In this document: piece after piece, positions 7,880-9,608 of the stretch
Layout: the number at the start of each line of letters is the position of its first letter
Position numbering within the stretch: position 1 is the stretch's first letter
Made by a program: the position numbers and the translations under genes
Assembly: GCA_019100305.1 (NCBI GenBank)
Contig: JAHRHW010000149.1
Span: forward strand, 1 to 9,608
Direction of reading: 5' to 3'
Source of the DNA: Candidatus Thiodiazotropha taylori
GTDB lineage: Bacteria > Pseudomonadota > Gammaproteobacteria > Chromatiales > Chromatiaceae
DNA length: 9,608 bases
Notes under the pieces: model-generated
Told to the model about the DNA's origin: nothing
What the model saw: only the letters and a program-made list of their open reading frames with translations
Database searches by the model: none

Positions 7880-8020
7880 TTGAACGATCTGTTTCGCCTG
7901 TTCAATAGACCAGGATGCTTCGCCAGCGATATGCAGGAGATAGCGGTGCCGGCTCTGTTGTGCCAGTTGACGGGTCTCTGTGGCCAGTTGAATGATTGTG
8001 TTGATGGTTTTGATAATCTT
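7880..8020 (-). other. Upstream in-frame extension of tmcA with family homology but no standard start
   Basis: Reading back from the GTG at 7879, the frame stays open for 47 codons to a TGA at 8021-8023. The translated segment includes IQLATETRQLAQQSRHRYLL, then HIAGEASWSIEQAKQIVQ, running straight into VINDPNTLWIG. This matches the layout of the E. coli TmcA start (a helix, then RRLLVLSGEEGW, a helix, then DWLWIS), so it should be translated. There is no ATG, GTG or TTG among these codons; the candidates are ATT or ATC codons near 7991-8017 or CTG. Two in-frame TGA codons lie further upstream (8021-8023 and about 8054-8056). Either a rare start such as AUU is used or the native start was lost. 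Confidence 0.75.
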
Positions 8021-8073
8021 TCAGGATCTGCTGTTGGTGTTGGTATCAGTGCATCATTGAAAGTGCTGCATTT

Positions 8074-8090
8074 GCATGTTTAAAGCATGC
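8074..8090. promoter_or_regulatory. Small inverted repeat upstream of tmcA
   Basis: GCATG at 8074-8078 and CATGC at 8086-8090 are inverted copies around TTTAAAG. The dyad lies about 55-70 bases upstream of the earliest tmcA codons, where an operator could sit. Only the symmetry is seen; no regulator family is recognised. Confidence 0.2.
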
Positions 8091-8226
8091 CATGAATCAC
8101 TATTGACTGTCATACCTGTCTGTTGGATGGTGGATTGCTGTCTAAGAAAATGCTGCTACAGGTTGTTACTGTCCATTATCCATCTGATGGTGGTTTCTGG
8201 GTCCAGCATTCGCTGGGTGAGCTGCT

Positions 8227-8269
8227 CCCCTCTCCCCTTGTGGGAGAGGGGCTGGGGGAGAGGGGGAGA
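8227..8269 (+). repeat. GC-rich hairpin repeat, copy 2
   Basis: CCCCTCTCCC at 8227-8236 and GGGAGAGGGG at 8242-8251 form a perfect 10-bp stem with a 5-base loop. The tail ctgggggagaggggga follows, as in copy 1. The orientation matches copy 1 and is opposite to copy 3. Such elements behave like REP sequences in gammaproteobacterial intergenic DNA; this one does not follow a gene on either strand, which argues against a simple terminator role. Confidence 0.75.
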
Positions 8270-8360
8270 ACGAATGGCACTATATTGATCAATAATAGAT
8301 ATGATAAAAGATGAAGGATTAAATTGGCTTTATCTTTCACGCACTTTGCGCTTCGCGCGC

Positions 8361-8398
8361 ACCCTCTCCCCAACCCCTCTCCCATCAAGGGAGAGGGG
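8361..8398 (-). repeat. GC-rich hairpin repeat, copy 3 (inverted relative to copy 2)
   Basis: CCCCTCTCCC at 8374-8383 pairs with GGGAGAGGGG at 8389-8398 around the loop ATCAA. Its tail, accctctccccaa at 8361-8373, lies on the left, showing the element runs on the minus strand. Read in reverse complement it has the same stem, a loop TTGAT, and the tail ttggggagagggt. Together with copy 2 it forms an inverted pair about 170 bp across with an AT-rich centre, resembling a paired REP or small non-autonomous element. Confidence 0.75.
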
Positions 8399-8563
8399 CT
8401 TCCAGATTTGCTCAGGGTAGGCTGAAAGTTAGTGGGACAGGAATGATCATGATTCAAAAACAATCTCTAGGTCGTCCAGGGAACTTTGTAAGGGCTGCAG
8501 GGTGATGACAAACTGTGTGATAAAGCCTCATTGCAGAGTGGCTTGAACAGATGAAACAGATCA

Positions 8564-9608
8564 ATGGCAATTGAAACGGCTGAGCGTATCCGGGTTCAGG
8601 GACTGGTGCAGGGGGTCGGTTTCCGCCCTAAGGTCTGGCACCTGGCCCGCGAGTGCGGTTTGCGTGGCGCGGTGTGGAACGATGCCCAGGGGGTGGAGAT
8701 CCACCTCGGTGGTGAGGCGGCTCAGATCGACCGGTTCTGCCAGTTGTTGTTGGATGATCCACCACCCCTGGCGCGGATCGATGAGCTCAAGCGCGAGCCA
8801 GCCGACAGCCTGCCGGAGCAGGCTTCCTTTGAGATCAGCGTCAGTCAGCAGGGTGAGATCCAGACCGGTGTGGTGCCCGATGCCGCTACCTGTCAGGCCT
8901 GTATCGAGGATTTTCAGGATCCGCAGAACCGCCGTTATCGTTACCCCTTCACCAACTGCACCCACTGCGGGCCCAGACTGACCATCGTCGAGCGTATCCC
9001 CTACGACCGGGCCAACACCAGCATGCGCCATTTTCCTCTCTGTGAGGCCTGTCGCAGTGAGTATGAGAACCCGGCAGACCGACGCTTTCATGCCCAGCCC
9101 AATGCCTGTCCCGTGTGTGGTCCCAGGGTCTGGTTGGCTGATGCCCAGGGTGAAGTGATCGAGCCGAGTGAAGCCGGTGAGGATGCGATCCATGAGGCGA
9201 GCCGACGCCTCGCCCAGGGGGCGATCCTGGCGATCAAAGGCATCGGCGGCTTTCATCTCGCCTGTGACGGCACCAATGAACAGGCGGTGACGACCCTGCG
9301 GGAGCGCAAAAGACGTCATCACAAGCCCTTTGCGCTGATGGCGAGGGATTGTGAGGTGATTCGGCGATACTGCAAGCTCAGCGATACAGAAGCCGAGCTG
9401 CTGGCTGAGAGCAGTGCGCCCATCCTGTTGCTCGAACAGCTGGAGGATAACGGGCTGCCGGAGAATCTGGCGCCAGGCCAGGCGTCCCTGGGCTTCATGT
9501 TGCCCTACAGCCCCTTGCACCATCTGTTACTGGCCGACTGGGATCGGCCTCTGGTGATGACCAGTGGCAACATGATCGAGGAGCCCCAGTGTATCGACAA
9601 CCGGGAGG
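8564..9608 (+). CDS. hypF: Carbamoyltransferase HypF, N-terminal part (3' end outside window)
   Basis: HypF uses carbamoyl phosphate and ATP to carbamoylate the C-terminal cysteine of HypE, which is then dehydrated to the thiocyanate that supplies the CN ligands of the [NiFe]-hydrogenase iron. The 348 codons here are about half the usual 750 residues. Domains in order: an acylphosphatase domain with VQGVGFRP (15-22), including catalytic Arg21, and Asn39; a double zinc-finger module with cysteines 110/113, 132/135, 160/163 and 182/185, giving the exact HypF spacing of 18, 24 and 18 between pairs; and a YrdC/Sua5-like domain from about 205 with KGIGGFHLACDG (225-236), RKRRHHKPFALM (248-259), LPYSPLHHLLL and VMTSGN. 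The Kae1-like carbamoyl-transfer domain lies beyond the window. ATG 8564 is the start because an in-frame TGA lies at 8552-8554; no strong Shine-Dalgarno sequence precedes it. The coding GC content is visibly higher than in the RTX gene. Confidence 0.97.
   Translation, partial: MAIETAERIRVQGLVQGVGFRPKVWHLARECGLRGAVWNDAQGVEIHLGGEAAQIDRFCQLLLDDPPPLARIDELKREPADSLPEQASFEISVSQQGEIQTGVVPDAATCQACIEDFQDPQNRRYRYPFTNCTHCGPRLTIVERIPYDRANTSMRHFPLCEACRSEYENPADRRFHAQPNACPVCGPRVWLADAQGEVIEPSEAGEDAIHEASRRLAQGAILAIKGIGGFHLACDGTNEQAVTTLRERKRRHHKPFALMARDCEVIRRYCKLSDTEAELLAESSAPILLLEQLEDNGLPENLAPGQASLGFMLPYSPLHHLLLADWDRPLVMTSGNMIEEPQCIDNRE

Larger units (their letters stand above)
8024..8563. other. Divergent intergenic region between tmcA and hypF
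   Basis: These 540 bases should hold the promoters of tmcA (leftward) and hypF (rightward). They contain an inverted repeat GCATG-TTTAAAG-CATGC at 8074-8090, two GC-rich hairpin repeats in opposite orientation (8227-8269 and 8361-8398) with an AT-rich spacer between them, a ten-base palindrome attgatcaat at 8284-8293, and a short GCGC hairpin near 8347-8360. I could not pick out a convincing -35/-10 pair. Open frames across the region are short and are built from the hairpin repeats, so none is called as a gene. Confidence 0.6.

Noticed and set aside
8284..8293. attgatcaat palindrome as an FNR/Crp-type site for hypF
   Set aside because: It lacks the four-base spacer of TTGAT-N4-ATCAA and lies about 270 bases before hypF inside the repeat pair; a short AT-rich palindrome is expected by chance.
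8176..8463. 95-codon minus-strand frame
   Set aside because: Much of the product is translated from the two hairpin repeats (SPSPLMGEGLGRG-type sequence), a common false gene in genomes with this repeat.
8442..8504. 20-codon frame MIMIQKQS...RAAG upstream of hypF
   Set aside because: No clear ribosome site beyond GGA, no known family, and too short to support from one sequence.
8561..9523. 320-codon open frame on the minus strand
   Set aside because: It is antisense to hypF, whose plus-strand frame has exact acylphosphatase, zinc-finger and YrdC motifs. The minus-strand translation shows no family pattern and comes from the high third-position GC of hypF.

Overview
The window looks like a chromosomal segment of a gammaproteobacterium. 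The evidence is a TmcA that lines up with the enterobacterial enzyme, a HypF with the classical zinc-finger spacing, a PAS-GGDEF regulator and short CCCCTCTCCC/GGGAGAGGGG hairpin repeats between genes. The combination of hydrogenase maturation and a giant RTX protein would suit an environmental, perhaps sulfur-oxidising, lineage. That last step is inference, and no marker gene in the window fixes the taxon.

Layout. (1) Bases 2-3991, plus strand: the C-terminal 1,329 codons of a very large RTX (calcium-binding beta-roll) protein, open at the left edge. It consists of blocks of GGxGxDxLx nonapeptides, each followed by a haemolysin-type calcium-binding-related domain, and ends in a short non-repeat tail that is the likely type I secretion signal. 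(2) Bases 3992-4394: a non-coding stretch with one GC-rich hairpin repeat and a possible remnant of an IS630-type transposase N-terminus. (3) Minus strand, read right to left: tmcA (tRNA-Met cytidine acetyltransferase), a DUF1330 small protein and a PAS-GGDEF diguanylate cyclase. The last two are 31 bp apart and probably co-transcribed. (4) Bases 8024-8563: a divergent intergenic region with two further copies of the hairpin repeat in opposite orientation. (5) Base 8564 to the right edge, plus strand: the first 348 codons of hypF, the carbamoyltransferase that starts CN-ligand synthesis for [NiFe]-hydrogenases.

The genes do not form one pathway. There is a secreted or surface RTX protein, a c-di-GMP synthase that could influence surface life, a housekeeping tRNA-modification enzyme and a hydrogenase maturation gene. 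The most useful observations are these. The tmcA reading frame carries clear family homology upstream of its first ordinary start codon, implying a rare start or a damaged 5' end. A decayed transposase start appears to abut, and supply, the stop codon of the cyclase gene. The hairpin repeat occurs three times, two of them as an inverted pair. The RTX protein has two aromatic-rich insertions and a recent-looking module duplication. I found no clear evidence of a wholly new multi-gene system.
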